Source of the DNA: Astropecten irregularis
Lineage: Eukaryota > Echinodermata > Asteroidea > Paxillosida > Astropectinidae
Length of the DNA: 64,000 nt
Assembly: GCA_963971285.1 (NCBI GenBank)
Contig: OZ020265.1
Coordinates: 5,372,270-5,436,269 of the forward strand
Direction of reading: 5' to 3'
This document shows positions 21,436-33,562 of this stretch, piece after piece (position 1 is the first letter of the stretch; the number at the start of each line of letters is the position of its first letter). Under the pieces are notes generated by a model. It was not told the DNA's origin, did not search any database, and saw only the letters and a program-made list of their open reading frames with translations. The position numbers and the translations under genes were made by a program.

Positions 21436-23100
21436 GAGCCCATCAACCGATTTTAGTAGCAGCCAATGACAAGAAATTGCCCCTTTTTCATCAATATGCA
21501 AGATTTTTTTTTCTTAATATGAATATTGAACGTACGTGGCGTAAACATGGCGGGATCAACGGTGGAAAAAGATGGGTTTGTTTTTATTGTGACCGATAAA
21601 TTGATTTGTTATGAATATTATTTTAGTTTTAGCCGTGGGGATAACCAAAAAAGGATTTGCATGGTTTTGGTCGAAATATAGATCTGGAATTGACGGAAGA
21701 AGCCGATAGAATAAGTGTACCCATAGTAAAGTGTACCTCTATGAAAAATATTGAAGGTGTACGTACAGAGCATGCATAAGGACTTAGTGTTAAAATACAT
21801 TTCTCCCGCTCCAAGTGTTGGTAGTCGGAGTCCAGCTAGAGTAAAGTCAAGCTAAAGGAAGGATTTGTGTTTTCTTTTTAACATCCTATTGTGCCTTTGC
21901 AATAGTTGACTTGTTCTCGAAACATGTTCTCGAAAACTTGAAAATGGACATTTCAAGAATTCAAAAACACTTCCGTATTCAAGAGCTCAAAAACAATTCC
22001 GTATTCTTAAAAACATGTCTTGAATTAAAAAAAAAAGTCGTGACCTGAAAACAATATCTTGAAATTTCGCGTTATCAAAAAAATTCCGTTTAATCGACAA
22101 CATTTAAATGGTCATGTAAAAAAATGTAGATATTTATATTTTACTTTTTCCCAAACGTGTATGCAATAACTACTACATCAGAAAGTATCTGATGATGTTT
22201 GCTACGAAAGTTTATGCACATGTTAAACTCTACTTTAGTCAATAAAGTAAAGTAATATACTGCTGCAAACTGCTCATCAGCCAAAATGAGCTGAAATATA
22301 TCAAATGCTTAGATTTAGGAGGGCCTGACGCGTTTCGATCCTAGCAGGATCATTTTCAAAGGCTAGCCTTTGAGAAGTGGACGACATTTTTATGATCCAT
22401 AATTACTTAAGGATGGTGGCATTTAAAGATTATTGTTCTCTGCAATGACAAACATAACTAGAGACATCCAAACAACACTTATCCTAAAACAATAGGAAAA
22501 ACATATTACAACTTTGCGATTCAAAACTTTATATTAACTATGTTCTAATGAACGAGTCGCAATCTATTTTTCTTGTATGATGCAATGCAGCTTTATATCA
22601 CTGTTTTGTTTTATCGTAGTTTTCGCCTGATTTTATAATGATCTAAATACATGTATTAACTTTTGTTATGTGTATTACCTCTAATTTCTCCTGTTAGCAC
22701 TTTATATTTGTATGTGACTGTTTTGTCTTTTACTATGTCTCCTTTTAATTGGTTTAATTGTTATTTTTATTGGTTTTCTTGTAAATGTCTGTATGTAATC
22801 AGTTTTCAGTTTAAAACTAAATTTATGTCAGGGCCTTATGGAAGACCACCCTTTGGTGAATAAGTACCCTGGATAAATATCAGAAATAAAAAATAAAAAA
22901 GTTAAAAATTCTTGGAGATAATAGCAACGTCAAATAATGCAGGAACACGTGCCATTTACAAATCATGTAAAATGGCACACTTATGATTCTGACTCGTGCT
23001 TCAGATAACAATACATCACATCATGTACAAGTTATCTTCCCAGGATAATGTTGCTTAATGCATAATTTATGACTATATAAATTTATAGTAATAAATTTCC
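21436..23100. other. Non-coding stretch with a probable LINE 3' end
   Basis: No gene was recognised. A motif 'gacgcgtttcgatcctagc' near 22328 and a terminal block near 22830-22905 (ggaagaccaccctttggtg, then an A-rich tail) resemble the 3' end of a non-LTR retrotransposon. Upstream are 'cttgaa'-type short repeats (21940-22070). The stretch abuts the minisatellite. Confidence 0.4.
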
Positions 23101-23188
23101 TCTCCCATTGCTCTCACTCCCCCATGCATACATTTGATATTCCATTCACTTCCATGTTCTTGTCCTTCAGTTAGTTCGCCTTTGAGAA

Positions 23189-24905
23189 AGACGAAGGCCC
23201 GACGAAGATGGAGGTCAGGGCCGCACCTTCCGAGACCAAGGCCCGACGAAGATGAAGGTCAGGGCCGCATCTTCCGAGACCAATGCCCGGTGGAGATGAA
23301 GGTCAGGGCCGCACCTTCCGAGACCAAGGCACGACGAAGATGAAGGTCACGGCCGCACCTTCCGAGACCAAGGCCCGACGAAGATGAAGGTCAGGGCCGC
23401 ACATTCCGAGACCAAGGCACGACGAAGATGAAGGTCACGGCCGCACCTTCCGAGACCAAGGCCGACGAAGATGAAGGTCAGGGCCGCACCTTCCGAGACC
23501 AAGGCCGACGAAGATGAAGGTCACGGCCGCACCTTCCGAGACCAAGGCACGACGAAGATGAAGGTCACGGCCGCACCTTCCGAGACCAAGGCCGACGAAG
23601 ATGAACGTCAGGGCCGCACCTTCAGAGACCAAGGCACGACGAAGATGAAGGTCAGGGCCGCACCTTCCGAGACCAAGGCCGACGAAGATGAAGGTCAGGG
23701 CCGCACCTTCCGAGACCAAGGCACGACGAAGATGAAGGTCAGGGCCGCACCTTCCGAGACCAAGGCCCGACGAAGATGAAGGTCAGGGCCGCACCTTCCG
23801 AGACCAAGGCCCGACGAAGATGAAGGTCAGGGCCGCACATTCCGAGACCAAGGCACGACGAAGATGAAGGTCACGGCCGCACCTTCCGAGACCAAGGCCG
23901 ACGAAGATGAAGGTCACGGCCGCACCTTCCGAGACCAAGGCCGACGAAGATGAAGGTCAGGGCCGCACCTTCCGAGACCAAGGCCGACGAAGATGAAGGT
24001 CACGGCCGCACCTTCCGAGACCAAGGCCGACGTAGATGAAGGTCACGGCCGCACCTTCCGAGACCAAGGCACGACGAAGATGAAGGTCACGGCCGCACCT
24101 TCCGAGACCAAGGCCGACGAAGATGAACGTCAGGGCCGCACCTTCCGAGACCAAGGCACGACGAAGATGAAGGTCAGGGCCGCACCTTCCGAGACCAAGG
24201 CCGACGAAGATGAAGGTCAGGGCCGCACCTTCCGAGACCAAGGCCCGACGAAGATGAAGGTCAGGGCCGCACATTCCGAAACCAAGGCACGACGAAGATG
24301 AAGGTCACGGCCGCACCTTCCGAGACCAAGGCCGACGAAGATGAAGGTCAGGGCCGCACCTTCCGAGACCAAGGCCGACGAAGATGAAGGTCACGGCCGC
24401 ACCTTCCGAGACCAAGGCCGACGTAGATGAAGGTCACGGCCGCACCTTCCGAGACCAAGGCACGACGAAGATGTAGGTCAGGGCCGCATCTTCCGAGACC
24501 AATGACCGGTGAAGATGAAGGTCAGGGCCGCATCTTCCGAGACCAATGCCCGGTGAAAATGTAGGTCAGGGCCGCATCTTCCGAGACCAATGCCCGGTGA
24601 AGATGAAGGTCAGGGCCGCACCTTTCGAGACCAATGCCCGGTGGAGATGAAGGTCAGGGCTGGACCTTCCGAGACCAATGCCCGGTGAAGATGAAGGTCA
24701 GGGCCGCACCTTCCGAGACCAATGCCCGGTGGAGATTAAGGTCAGGGCTGGACCTTCCGAGACCAAGGCCCGACGAAGAGGAAAGGTCAGAGCCGCACCT
24801 TCCGAGACCAAGGCCCGGCGAAGATGAGGGCCAGGGCCACACCTTCCGAGACCAAGGCCCGGCGAAGATGAGGGCCAGGGCCTCACCTTCCGAGACCAAG
24901 GCCGA
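23189..24905. repeat. Minisatellite of alternating 43- and 44-bp units
   Basis: Roughly 39 tandem units carry 'gacgaagatgaaggtca', 'ggccgcaccttccgagacc' and 'aaggcc'. Units of 43 and 44 bp often alternate, so a two-unit period of 87 bp (29 codons) keeps frames open for up to about 140 codons on both strands. Those ORFs drift in frame with unit length, lack a stable start and end in stops, so I do not regard them as genes. The array ends with units in which 'agatgaag' is replaced by 'agatgagg'. Confidence 0.9.
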
Positions 24906-24929
24906 AACCAAGGCCAAAGTTCAGAGCTC

Positions 24930-26200
24930 TGACTTGACGACAATTAGTTCCTTTCCCTCCAACAAAACGCCTAAACTTCCTTCCATGGACTTGCTTACCA
25001 AGGTCCATAAGCTAGCAAACCCCGGAACGAGAAATTATTTAAAAAAATTATAAAAATAAAAAAAAGAAGACCTAGTAATGCTGCTCATGGCTGGGTTACT
25101 GCGCCGGTGTTTAAAATCGTAGGTTCTAGACTTTATCACCTTCTCTTAACGTTTAAAGATAAATTCGTTGATACATTCAATGATTTCGCTTTCCTCTCAT
25201 CACCAATTCTGTACAACTCATGGACTCCGTGTGCGCCCTTTACATCTCTTAGCACGCTGACATTTCGACATTTTGACTTTCAAAGTCTATTTACTAATAT
25301 CCGACCTGAAGATATATACATTGTGTCCTCCAAAAAAACTTGTGACTAGAACTATTATATAAAAATTAACCTTTCATCACTTTAAGATTCAGCTATGTGC
25401 TACAACTATGTATTGGCTGTCATCATGTAGAATTTGATCAAAATTGGACAAAAATGGAGTGAAAAAACTAAGACTACATCACCTCAACTAAAACCTCAAA
25501 ACTCGATTTTCATCTTTCTTTCATACACATTATGTGTGTATTGACTACTATGCGTGTTATCCTTGCAAATTTGTTGTTAAGGAGTACTCTTTCAATTGGT
25601 CATATTTTCGCAAATTTCAGCCCCATTTCAACATGGTTATAGCCAAGATATGGTTGTATCACATATCTGAATCTTGAAGTAATAAACAGTATAATCTCAA
25701 CATAATACTTTTCGACAAAGTGTTGCGTTTTTTTCTGAGACACCCTTTAATTATACTGGAATGTTACAATTCAGTGAACGCTGCAATCTGCCTTGTGAAG
25801 ACTTTTCATACTTGTTTAAATTACACAATTTCACCAGTGATTTCAGCCTCTTTTCAGTCTCTTTAAGCAACATGGAATTTAAGTTTTGGTCGTCTTTTAA
25901 CGCGATAATATTCTCCTATTTTATGAGGTATATTGACGACAAAACTCTGAACTTCCTCGACCTCACGCTATCCATTGACCTCAACACCTTTGTCCATAGC
26001 AAAATACATTTCCGTATTTTCCATAAACCTTTTCAAATATTCACATAATGTCAATTATAAATCCAACCACCATCTTAGTATTCTCAAAAGTGTGATCAAA
26101 GGAGAATGTCACCGCTATAGATCGCATTTTGCCAATATACATAATTATAATCACACTCTTGAACTCTTCAAATTAAAGAAGACTCAATAAGTGCAGATAC
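24930..26200 (+). pseudogene. Decayed reverse transcriptase, probably Penelope-like element
   Basis: Pieces in several frames follow the order of a Penelope-type RT. First LPSMDLLTKVHKLANPGTR (near 24980), resembling the L-P-K-x-H-K-P motif. Next VGSRLYHLLLTFKDKFVDT (near 25117), then FDFQSLFTNI (near 25272), resembling motif A. After an unrelated stretch at about 25355-25760 come FMRYIDD (near 25919; motif C) and FLDLTLSI (near 25954), followed by IKGECHRYRSHF (near 26096). Stops and frameshifts separate all of them, and the catalytic middle is deleted between motif A and the YIDD box. No GIY-YIG nuclease was seen. Assignment rests on motif order; another RT class is possible. Confidence 0.5.
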
Positions 26201-27289
26201 CCATTACGTTTTTTTGAAACAGAACTTTCTCCCTTACACAAAAAGTAACAATTCAGACTGCCCCTCCTAAACAAAAAATACAGATCACATTTCTGTAAAA
26301 TCCTATTCATCAGGGTTAATAACAGTATTTCATTGTCCAAGAGATTTATAAATAAATACAAACGTACAAGACTTTAACTTATGATGAGCGTCATATCCAC
26401 GGATTATCCTAAATTAAAAGAACGTTTCCGTTCATTTTTTTATGAAGAAGCTGTTCGCTTCGTGAAGTGAGAAAAGGTGTTGACCTCTACTTCTTCTACT
26501 TCTTTTGTGATGGTCCCGCATTTCGAATTCCATTTAATGACCAATGTCTTCTAACGACCACTGTTTTAAAACAATTCCTATGACGTGGTGCTGACTTCCA
26601 CTTATTTTAATTTACATTTTCTTATTACCGGATATCACTTATATAAACATTTCAATTCAAAAACGAGTTATTGTAAACTTCATTTCCATCCTTAGACTTA
26701 GAGGTTGGTGTGATCAACCTCTTTCTACATGTATTAAGAACATTTATTAAATAACTTAATGTCTTTCTTAGTTGAATTGATATAAATTAATTCACATCAT
26801 ACCAATTTCCGTTTCTTTTAACTAATATTGAACCGATTGTCAACACTTCAAGTTTCAAATTGTCTAGAATTTTCGTGCAATTTAGGACCTTAAGTTAACT
26901 TTGATCTGCAATTCTATAAAAAGAATGATTAAGTAACTTGATATTCACCTGAATTATGAATAATCGATATGAATTATGACCTATGGTGTTATCTATATAA
27001 CCCAGCATAATTCCCATCCCTGGAAGATGTATTATTGATAGTCTCATTGTCAAATTAATTCTTCAATTCGCTCTTTTATTCACCATTCAAAACCTTTTGA
27101 GAATTACTGTAAATTTCAAATTGAAATTTTGTTGATGTTGATAATTAAAATTAGTAGGTCAAAATATGACGAATTGCAATCTCGTTCCATTCTTTGTTGT
27201 TATATGTTGACTTTGTCTCCTTGTACACTGTGTATCCCCTTGTGTTGGATTTGACAATGATTGGATATTTTAACTGGTCGTTTAACCCA
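26201..27289. other. AT-rich stretch without recognised features
   Basis: No coding, RNA or repeat structure could be supported. A 'gaagctgttcgcttcgtgaag' palindrome-like motif at 26450 is similar to termini near 17757 and 19408. Confidence 0.4.
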
Positions 27290-27392
27290 TTTAAAGGCAC
27301 TTTTCAAAACGGTGTTTATACCCCTTTTCTCCAGGGGAATCGTCTAATCATGAGGTATGTCTAGGGAAGACTATAGACGCGGAGGAGTTGTT

Positions 27393-27773
27393 GCTATGGA
27401 AGGTTTCAACTGCGGTCTGACAACTCAATGTTGTTTTGGTATTTTACTAAGAAAAACAAGACAGAAAAATAAAAGTTTTGAAAAATTCGATTTACCTTTA
27501 GCACAAACTGGGAAGATGCAAAAAACACACAGCATGAGGATAGCTTGGAAAGTTCAGTTGGTTATATCCCGTCCGAACATCCTGCTTGTCATTATCGATC
27601 CACGATCGACCGGATTCTTCAGTTTCAACAGTCTTGTTCCAGAGTTATCAACGGGTGCCAAATCAAATGAATACGACTACAATGTTTGTTGTTATCATCC
27701 AAACTCGTTCAACACTGACGAGCTGATGGTATATGACGAAAACACTATGGAGCCTCTGCCTGTTGGTGGTTAA
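27393..27773 (+). CDS. Uncharacterised ORF, present in both copies of the 2-kb unit
   Basis: The open frame from ATG at 27393 encodes 126 residues starting MEGFNCGLTTQCCFG and ending ENTMEPLPVGG, then TAA. In this copy an upstream ATG (27357) would add 12 residues; that codon is ATT in the other copy. The protein is identical in the two copies, with one silent change, but the whole unit is 99.5% identical, so this is not evidence of selection. I do not recognise a domain. A pyrimidine-rich tract ending CTCCAG lies about 60 bp upstream and could be a 3' splice site for a different frame. It may be an exon of the element's gene or chance. Confidence 0.25.
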   Translation, partial: AMEGFNCGLTTQCCFGILLRKTRQKNKSFEKFDLPLAQTGKMQKTHSMRIAWKVQLVISRPNILLVIIDPRSTGFFSFNSLVPELSTGAKSNEYDYNVCCYHPNSFNTDELMVYDENTMEPLPVGG

Positions 27774-27830
27774 GCTTTGGATAAAGGAAGTCCCTGTACT
27801 AGGTACACATGTGGTGCGTGTGAGGGGGGG

Positions 27831-27977
27831 GGGGCGATTTCATAAAGCTCTGCGACGCGTTGCAACTCGATTTGCGACGCGTCCTAGGTGCGACGCGTCG
27901 CATCTAAGCGGTGAGTCCATAGAGAAAGGATGCATCTTAACTCTGCGACGCGTCGTAAGGTTTATGAAACCGGCCCC
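27831..27977. mobile_element. Palindromic MITE rich in GCGACGCG
   Basis: The left end GGGGCGATTTCATAAAGC and the right end GGTTTATGAAACCGGCCCC are inverted repeats. The interior carries several copies of 'tgcgacgcgt' and its complement, giving a dense hairpin. The same element occurs in copy B at 36779-36926. The termini resemble the GGGGCCAATTTCA family elsewhere in the window. Confidence 0.6.
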
Positions 27978-29366
27978 ATGTGCATGCATGGTGTACACTA
28001 CGTGTGTAAGTCAATGTTTGTCTGACATCCAGGGACTTTTGTACATGCGCGCGCCGGCCAAATCACTCGTGTGAGGTCATTAGTGCGGGGCGCTATTCCT
28101 TGTTTCAGGGATCCACTTATGTCATGACCACAGTATAGTGAATTGCCATAAGTTATCATTCCCTTTTTTCACATGTATATTGTTCCATGTCCGAAAGCTC
28201 TATCTACAGGTTGCATAGGCTATATGTTTCAATACCAGTGATATTTTCCGCCATTGTAGTAACACAGCTTTCAACGCACAAGCACACTATTATGCATATT
28301 GACATGTTCATTGCTGTATGATAGAAGGTGCAGCAGTCTCAATGTAAAGAGAGTGCAATGCTGAAGAAAAAAGTTCCTTCCACAGTGTACTCAAGTAAAT
28401 TTTGCCAATAGGTTTACACTGTACAAAGAAAACTCCACACAAAAGTTCGTAGGTCTGCTTAAAAAAAGTTCGGTTACCCTCATGGTTATTTGATGATATA
28501 AAGAAAAATATATATTGAAGTATGACCCAAATCGGCAATGGAGCGTGTGAAACTGCGATTCATCTAATGGATGGCTGGGAACAATGCCAGTGATTTTATG
28601 TGCAAGAAAAAAGTGTGTAAGCATCGTTGGCAAATATCCAGGGCCTATTGAATAATAAATTGAAAGCTGCATTTAATCTGTAAATTTTACTGTTGTTGGT
28701 TTTATAATAAGCTACTCGCCTTGTAGTTTTATTCTTAGTATGTTTAATTTTTCATATTTTGCTTTGATTTTACTGCTTAACCTGTTCAAATATGTGGTAC
28801 TTTTTATCTAATAGTTGCTTTATCAATCCATGCCGAGGCCCCGGCCGAGACAGAAAGGGACCCCCTTGAGACGTCTGCCGGGCCCTTTGCAGCAGACTGG
28901 GATGGGTTTTGCGTGTTTTACCTGTTCATTTAAAATTGGTTTGAAGTGGTACCTCGTTCGATTGATCATGTAGATTGTGGGGTCTTTAAGAAGCCCCAGG
29001 GGAACTTGCAGCACGGGGGTTTCCGGTAGACTTCTATATTCATGTATGATACATTACACCATGAATGCTCATGTGTTCAGATATTGGTACCTCGATCGTT
29101 CGACTGATCAAAATGCCCTAGGCTGCCGGTCTACCAGCTTCATGTCCAAAACTATAAACACGAGAGGAAAGTCTGTACATACAGTACGTTTATGTGGGCG
29201 CCATTATATAGAAAACAATGGAGTAGCAACCCCCATTGCCTGAAGGTTCAGTTGGAACCGAGTACTAATCCTGACTTATTCTAACTAATTCGTGCGTTGG
29301 TACATCCGCGTCGTGGTGTCGCGTTGTGAAATCTTAAACGCTCTCAAGATTGACTGCGGCATTCCA

Positions 29367-29497
29367 GGGCCTGTTCGTTTCGGACGAATCCTCGGATCCG
29401 GATCCCATTTTTCGGATCCACCTCCTATGCAGGGTACGCTAAAATGAGATCCGGATCCGAAGGATTCATGATCCTTTGCGTGAAACAAACAGGCCCC
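29367..29497. mobile_element. MITE of the GGGCCTGTTTG family
   Basis: The terminal inverted repeats are gggcctgttcgtttc and gaaacaaacaggcccc. The interior contains inverted 'ggatccggatccca' blocks around 'tatgcagggtacgct'. Relatives with the same ends and core lie at 30477-30606 and 44356-44510. Confidence 0.75.
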
Positions 29498-29499
29498 AA

Positions 29500-30160
29500 G
29501 TCAAAGTTTCTTGTTCCACAAACACGCACTCAAATTCAAGCTGCGCCCAGGACGGCTTCAAAGCGTCTACACACGGTGAACGCGAATCTAGCGCTCTAGC
29601 AATGTTAGAGGTTCTGTGCAATAGGAATATTATGGCTTGAACATGTTCCAAAAAGAAATTGTTTTATGGTGCCTGTGATTTTACCAACTTCCTCACTCTG
29701 TTTTAGGGTTAAAACATGTTTTTTGGTTTGTATGCTAATTAGAATTGATTTGTGAACAAACAGGTGGGGTTGTTTAATACGTTTCCTGACAGACTTTTCA
29801 TTCCTCAATAAGTTTTGTGTGCCAAATATGTTCCTTTCACTGAACAGGTGGTGTAATATTTTTGCCAAACCATTTCTGTGGGTCAAGTTTGCCCCCTCAT
29901 TTCTTATGTTTTCTCATTATATTTTTGCTGTTGGTTCCCCTCATGAGCTAGTATGCGTGAAAATCTCCCATTTTGCAAAGCCATTTAAACGAAAACCAAA
30001 AGCTGGTTTGGAACCAAAATAAGACTTGCCATTCATTATCTGTCAGTATATTCTCTGTATGAAGGCAATAAAATAACCTGCCTGAAAAAAAGTACTGCCT
30101 GAACCCTATAGCTCTGTGAACATGTATGCGAACGTGCCTATTGATGTAAGCATAGTGGAA
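29500..30160. other. No recognised features
   Basis: Overlapping short ORFs on both strands have no family resemblance. I see no repeat boundary. Confidence 0.4.
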
Positions 30161-30960
30161 CAATCTCTGACAGAGACAAAACCACGCTCCTCTTCGGCTA
30201 CGGCTGGTTGGACATGACTTACAGGGGAGAGTGGCCTAACAAAGAGACTGCACTTTCAAGAGCTCTCTAAAAGGCAGTCTGGAACCACAACAATAAATAA
30301 CCAAAATCACATTTATACAACAAAATGCTTTGGCATTTCGGGTTTTTTGTGTGTTAAGTTAAGTAGAGGAGGCCTTCATAATTCAGCATCCGGCTACACA
30401 CTGGATTCCGGCGGGTTTGGCCTGGTTTATGCATTATATAATTTAAATAATTACACAGTTACTGCAAGACACTAGGGGCCCGTTTGATTAATGCACAGAA
30501 TCGCGGATTCTACTGATCCGGATCCCAATTTAGCGTACCCTGCATAGGACGTGGATCCGTAAATGGGATCCGGATCCGCAGGATTCGTCATAAACAAACA
30601 GGCCCTATACTAGGATAAATATTATTAGTTTATATTAACACATTATGATTCATATGATCGAAGGCCTTGGAGAAACCAGTATAAACCACATCCAACTGCT
30701 CTCGACAATCAACAGTATTGTATGCCTCCTGCAACAATGATGTAGGATAAGTATGGCAATCTCTGCCTGGGGCAAAATAGTGATGCAACTCGGCTACGGC
30801 TGGTTGGACTTGACTAACAAAGGAGAGTGGTATAGAAAAGAATTTGCCCTTACAAGAGCTCACAAATCCTCCATTATCCATGCAGGCTCTCTGGAGCCAC
30901 AACGGTAAACAACCAAAATCACATATACATGAAAACAACAACCATCGTGGGGGACCTATC
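30160..30960 (-). pseudogene. Non-LTR retrotransposon (LINE) fragments
   Basis: On the minus strand, 30630-30790 reads GRDCHTYPTSLLQEAYN and LDVVYTGFSKAFDHMNH, the motif region (F-S-K-A-F-D-x-x-N-H) of jockey/CR1-type reverse transcriptases. Sequence to either side (30160-30440 and 30780-30960) contains two versions of the ctacggctggttggac...gagagtgg block, so at least two pieces of the same element lie side by side. A MITE interrupts them at 30477-30606. No full frame survives. A closely related, differently truncated copy is at 33563-34260. Confidence 0.7.
30477..30606. mobile_element. MITE of the GGGCCTGTTTG family, with visible empty site
   Basis: About 130 bp lies between ggcccgtttg and caaacaggccct. 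The flanks are ACACTAGG on the left (30469-30476) and ATACTAGG on the right (30607-30614), an 8-bp direct repeat with one mismatch. The related LINE copy has the uninterrupted sequence cacactaggataaat at 33704-33718, so the unoccupied target is known. An 8-bp duplication fits hAT-type transposition. Confidence 0.8.
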
Positions 30961-31225
30961 CCACGTAGGACCTCAATGCATCAAAAGTCCTACGATTGAT
31001 AGTAGGTCTAAGTTACGAAGAGTTTGGTGAAATCGACGCCAGGTCAGCCAACCCTTACTGGGCATGAACTTTCACCTGAAATTCAACAAATCTGCAGAGT
31101 TTATAATTCGCTCATCTGATGATGGTGTACTATAGTCGGGTTCTCTCAAGCGTAGTGAAAAAGAGGTTTGGAGTTTTAATGGAGGTTTTTCGTCATCTGA
31201 GAAGAGCAAACGGAACCCATGTTAA

Positions 31226-31435
31226 TAGGATAGTGGAATAGATTGGTAATTAGACATACCAAAGCGTCTGTAAATGTGTGATAAATTGTAAAGGATAGAG
31301 ACCGACAACTTGTAGGCTGTTTAGTAGTCTTTCACATAAAACAGAAAAAAAGAAGACATCCTTCGCCACTGGTGTAAACTGTTAAAGTAGGCAATGAGTG
31401 GGATATAAACTATCGCACCTGAAAACGTCTCATCC
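31226..31435. repeat. 210-bp direct repeat, copy 1
   Basis: This copy is identical to 31694-31903 except for one base (ggatagag versus ggacagag). The copies are separated by 258 bp of unrelated sequence. No coding content; possible origins are given under findings. Confidence 0.95.
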
Positions 31436-31693
31436 GGCCATCGAGAGTTAGAATTGCAATGGAAATATAAACACCATCAATTTGTAGCAGAAAGATACTG
31501 TACTTGTGAATTGTGCTGCACTTACAGAGGACGGTATTTATTGTTTTTCCAGTTCGTAAACGTAAACACCGCAGTAATCAATACCGCGATCTCCAGCATG
31601 AGATCACCAAAATGGCTGCTGCAATTGGTGATCAGATTTTCGCGGCTGTGATTGGTCAATGCAAAATGGGGCGGGGCTTACTGGATCGGTCTA

Positions 31694-31903
31694 TAGGATA
31701 GTGGAATAGATTGGTAATTAGACATACCAAAGCGTCTGTAAATGTGTGATAAATTGTAAAGGACAGAGACCGACAACTTGTAGGCTGTTTAGTAGTCTTT
31801 CACATAAAACAGAAAAAAAGAAGACATCCTTCGCCACTGGTGTAAACTGTTAAAGTAGGCAATGAGTGGGATATAAACTATCGCACCTGAAAACGTCTCA
31901 TCC
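31694..31903. repeat. 210-bp direct repeat, copy 2
   Basis: Second copy, in the same orientation, offset by 468 bp from the first. The 258-bp interval 31436-31693 between them ends in 'ggatcggtctatagg', similar to the terminus of the MITE at 20345-20838. Confidence 0.95.
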
Positions 31904-32700
31904 TAAAATATACGTTGGATAATACACCAGTACTCCTAATGATTCGGACTGTCCACCCTTTACCAAGTCAATATTTGGAGGAAACTGTATGCATTATGTG
32001 TAACCGAAATTACAGAATGTAGGCCCTATACGATATAAATGATGTACCCTTTTATAGGAATGACGTAATGTCATGTAAGCCGTAAATATATCTGTGAGCC
32101 AAATGGCAGTTTCGGTCCAGCAACGACCAACTGTTCTTTTTTTTCTGGATGTCAAACCAAAGACAGACTACGTAGAAGCATGGAGTAAGAAAGAGAAGGA
32201 GTTACAACGACCATGAGATCAAAGAAAAAAGGCCTCTCACCGCAGACGTAAAAACAGATGACCTAATGAATGGTCAACAACCGAAAATTCCGATTTTTCA
32301 ATTGTCCCCCCCCCCAAAAGTCGAAAAGTCACCGAGTAAATCCTTGTAATTTTCCATCAGCTAAAATCGGCCCAAACCCTTCAAATTCATAAAAATATGT
32401 AACCATGTTTGTATAATCACAGATCAAACTGAACGTAACTATTGAGTGCGCAAACAATTCGTTTCTCCAATGAGCAGTGTTAGCGGTGATCGGCTCTATG
32501 CACTGAGAGATCTTATTGCGGTCGCATAGTAAATACCCTTCGGGTGATTAGTGGGTCGTTGTAACTCCTCTTCCCCCATGGTAGAAGTAGTCATTACATG
32601 TCTGTATTAGCACGCTCAGTGCAAACTACTAACACAATAATCCGTACCAGGTGCTGTTGAAATGAAACCTCCCCATTGTTAAGTTCATGATTAATTGTGT
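31904..32700. other. No recognised features
   Basis: No coding or repeat structure was seen. A C-run at 32311 is the only oddity. Confidence 0.4.
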
Positions 32701-32705
32701 CGACC

Positions 32706-32990
32706 ACAGCGAGGAAACAACCACACTGAAAAGAAGATGATGGTGCGACAACAAATACATTTCCAAATGACTGAGCTTATATCAGTGCCTGGGAATGACT
32801 CTACAATTCCCTTATAGTCAGTCTTTGCATGGTTGGGAAAAAAATGGCGAGGGAACAACCACACTGAAAAAGAATATGGATGGCATGACAACAGATACAT
32901 TTCCAAATGACTGAGCTTATATCAGTGTCTGGGAAAGACTCTACAATTCCCTTATAGTCAGTGTTTGCAAGGCTGGGAAAAAACATGGCT
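32706..32990. repeat. Two-copy tandem duplication of about 140 bp
   Basis: Copy 1 (about 32709-32849) and copy 2 (about 32850-32990) share gaacaaccacactgaaaa, tacatttccaaatgactgag, actctacaattcccttatag and gggaaaaaa in order. They have diverged by several substitutions, so the event is older than the 210-bp repeat. Confidence 0.85.
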
Positions 32991-33562
32991 GTCTGGTCGA
33001 AAATGTAATTTTAGTATTGATCAATAATGAAGAGTTTTTCGATGGAGTAAATTATTTTGTCGAAACGCAGGTATAATTGCCTCTTAAATCAGGGGGACAC
33101 TTGATTGGTGTAAGTTTTAGTAGCAGCTCTTATATACTTGTAATTAATTGGTTTGTAATAATTGTAAGGGCTTTGGTTGAATTCATTTCGGATATGCCTC
33201 TGCTTGCTTGAAATCGGTGGGGTTGTAATGGTTGTTGGGTTAATACTCTTTCCCCTCTGGTCTTCAAATGAAATTATTGTTATAATTTTTTTTTATTTAA
33301 TTAATAATCTCTTCCAAAAACCAAGTAACCGCCAACTACATTAAGAGCTAATAACATCATTACCTAACTTGTATACTCAAAGTTGATGAGTTTCCTTTTA
33401 AGTGAGATAGACAAGAGACTACATTTATTACTATTGAGAGAGAGACGCCAAGTTGAAGACCAGGACACAACCCAGCCCAGGTCATCCAGCAACCAGGAAG
33501 CATCAGCTGGAGAATTAATCTTTCTAACAACTAATTATTACTCAGGCATTCAGGAATATCGT
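32991..33562. other. No recognised features
   Basis: AT-rich sequence. A short open frame at 33383-33682 lies antisense to the LINE fragment and has no support. Confidence 0.4.

Larger units (their letters stand above)
27290..29323 (+). repeat. Copy A of a 2.03-kb near-identical duplication
   Basis: Copy A matches 36237-38271 in direct orientation from tttaaaggcacttttc to gtggtgtcgcg. I count about 11 substitutions and one length change in a G run (11 versus 12 Gs), about 99.5% identity. Flanks on both sides are unrelated. The unit includes an open frame of 125-138 codons, a palindromic MITE (27831-27977) and about 1.3 kb of non-coding sequence. Because the MITE is in both copies, the duplication is younger than that insertion. 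Confidence 0.95.

Noticed and set aside
23435..24301. ORFs of about 100 codons on both strands in the minisatellite
   Set aside because: They follow the repeat period, have no stable start and stop where unit length changes; no domain or codon bias seen.
23189..24905. CRISPR array
   Set aside because: Units are contiguous without unique spacers, and the context is eukaryotic.
28308..29014. Minus-strand ORFs repeated at 37339-37962
   Set aside because: They recur only because the 2-kb block is duplicated; no domain, and neighbouring sequence is equally conserved.
31226..31903. TRIM-type mini LTR element
   Set aside because: Duplicated bases extend beyond the TG...CA core on both sides, no primer-binding site or polypurine tract, and no target duplication.
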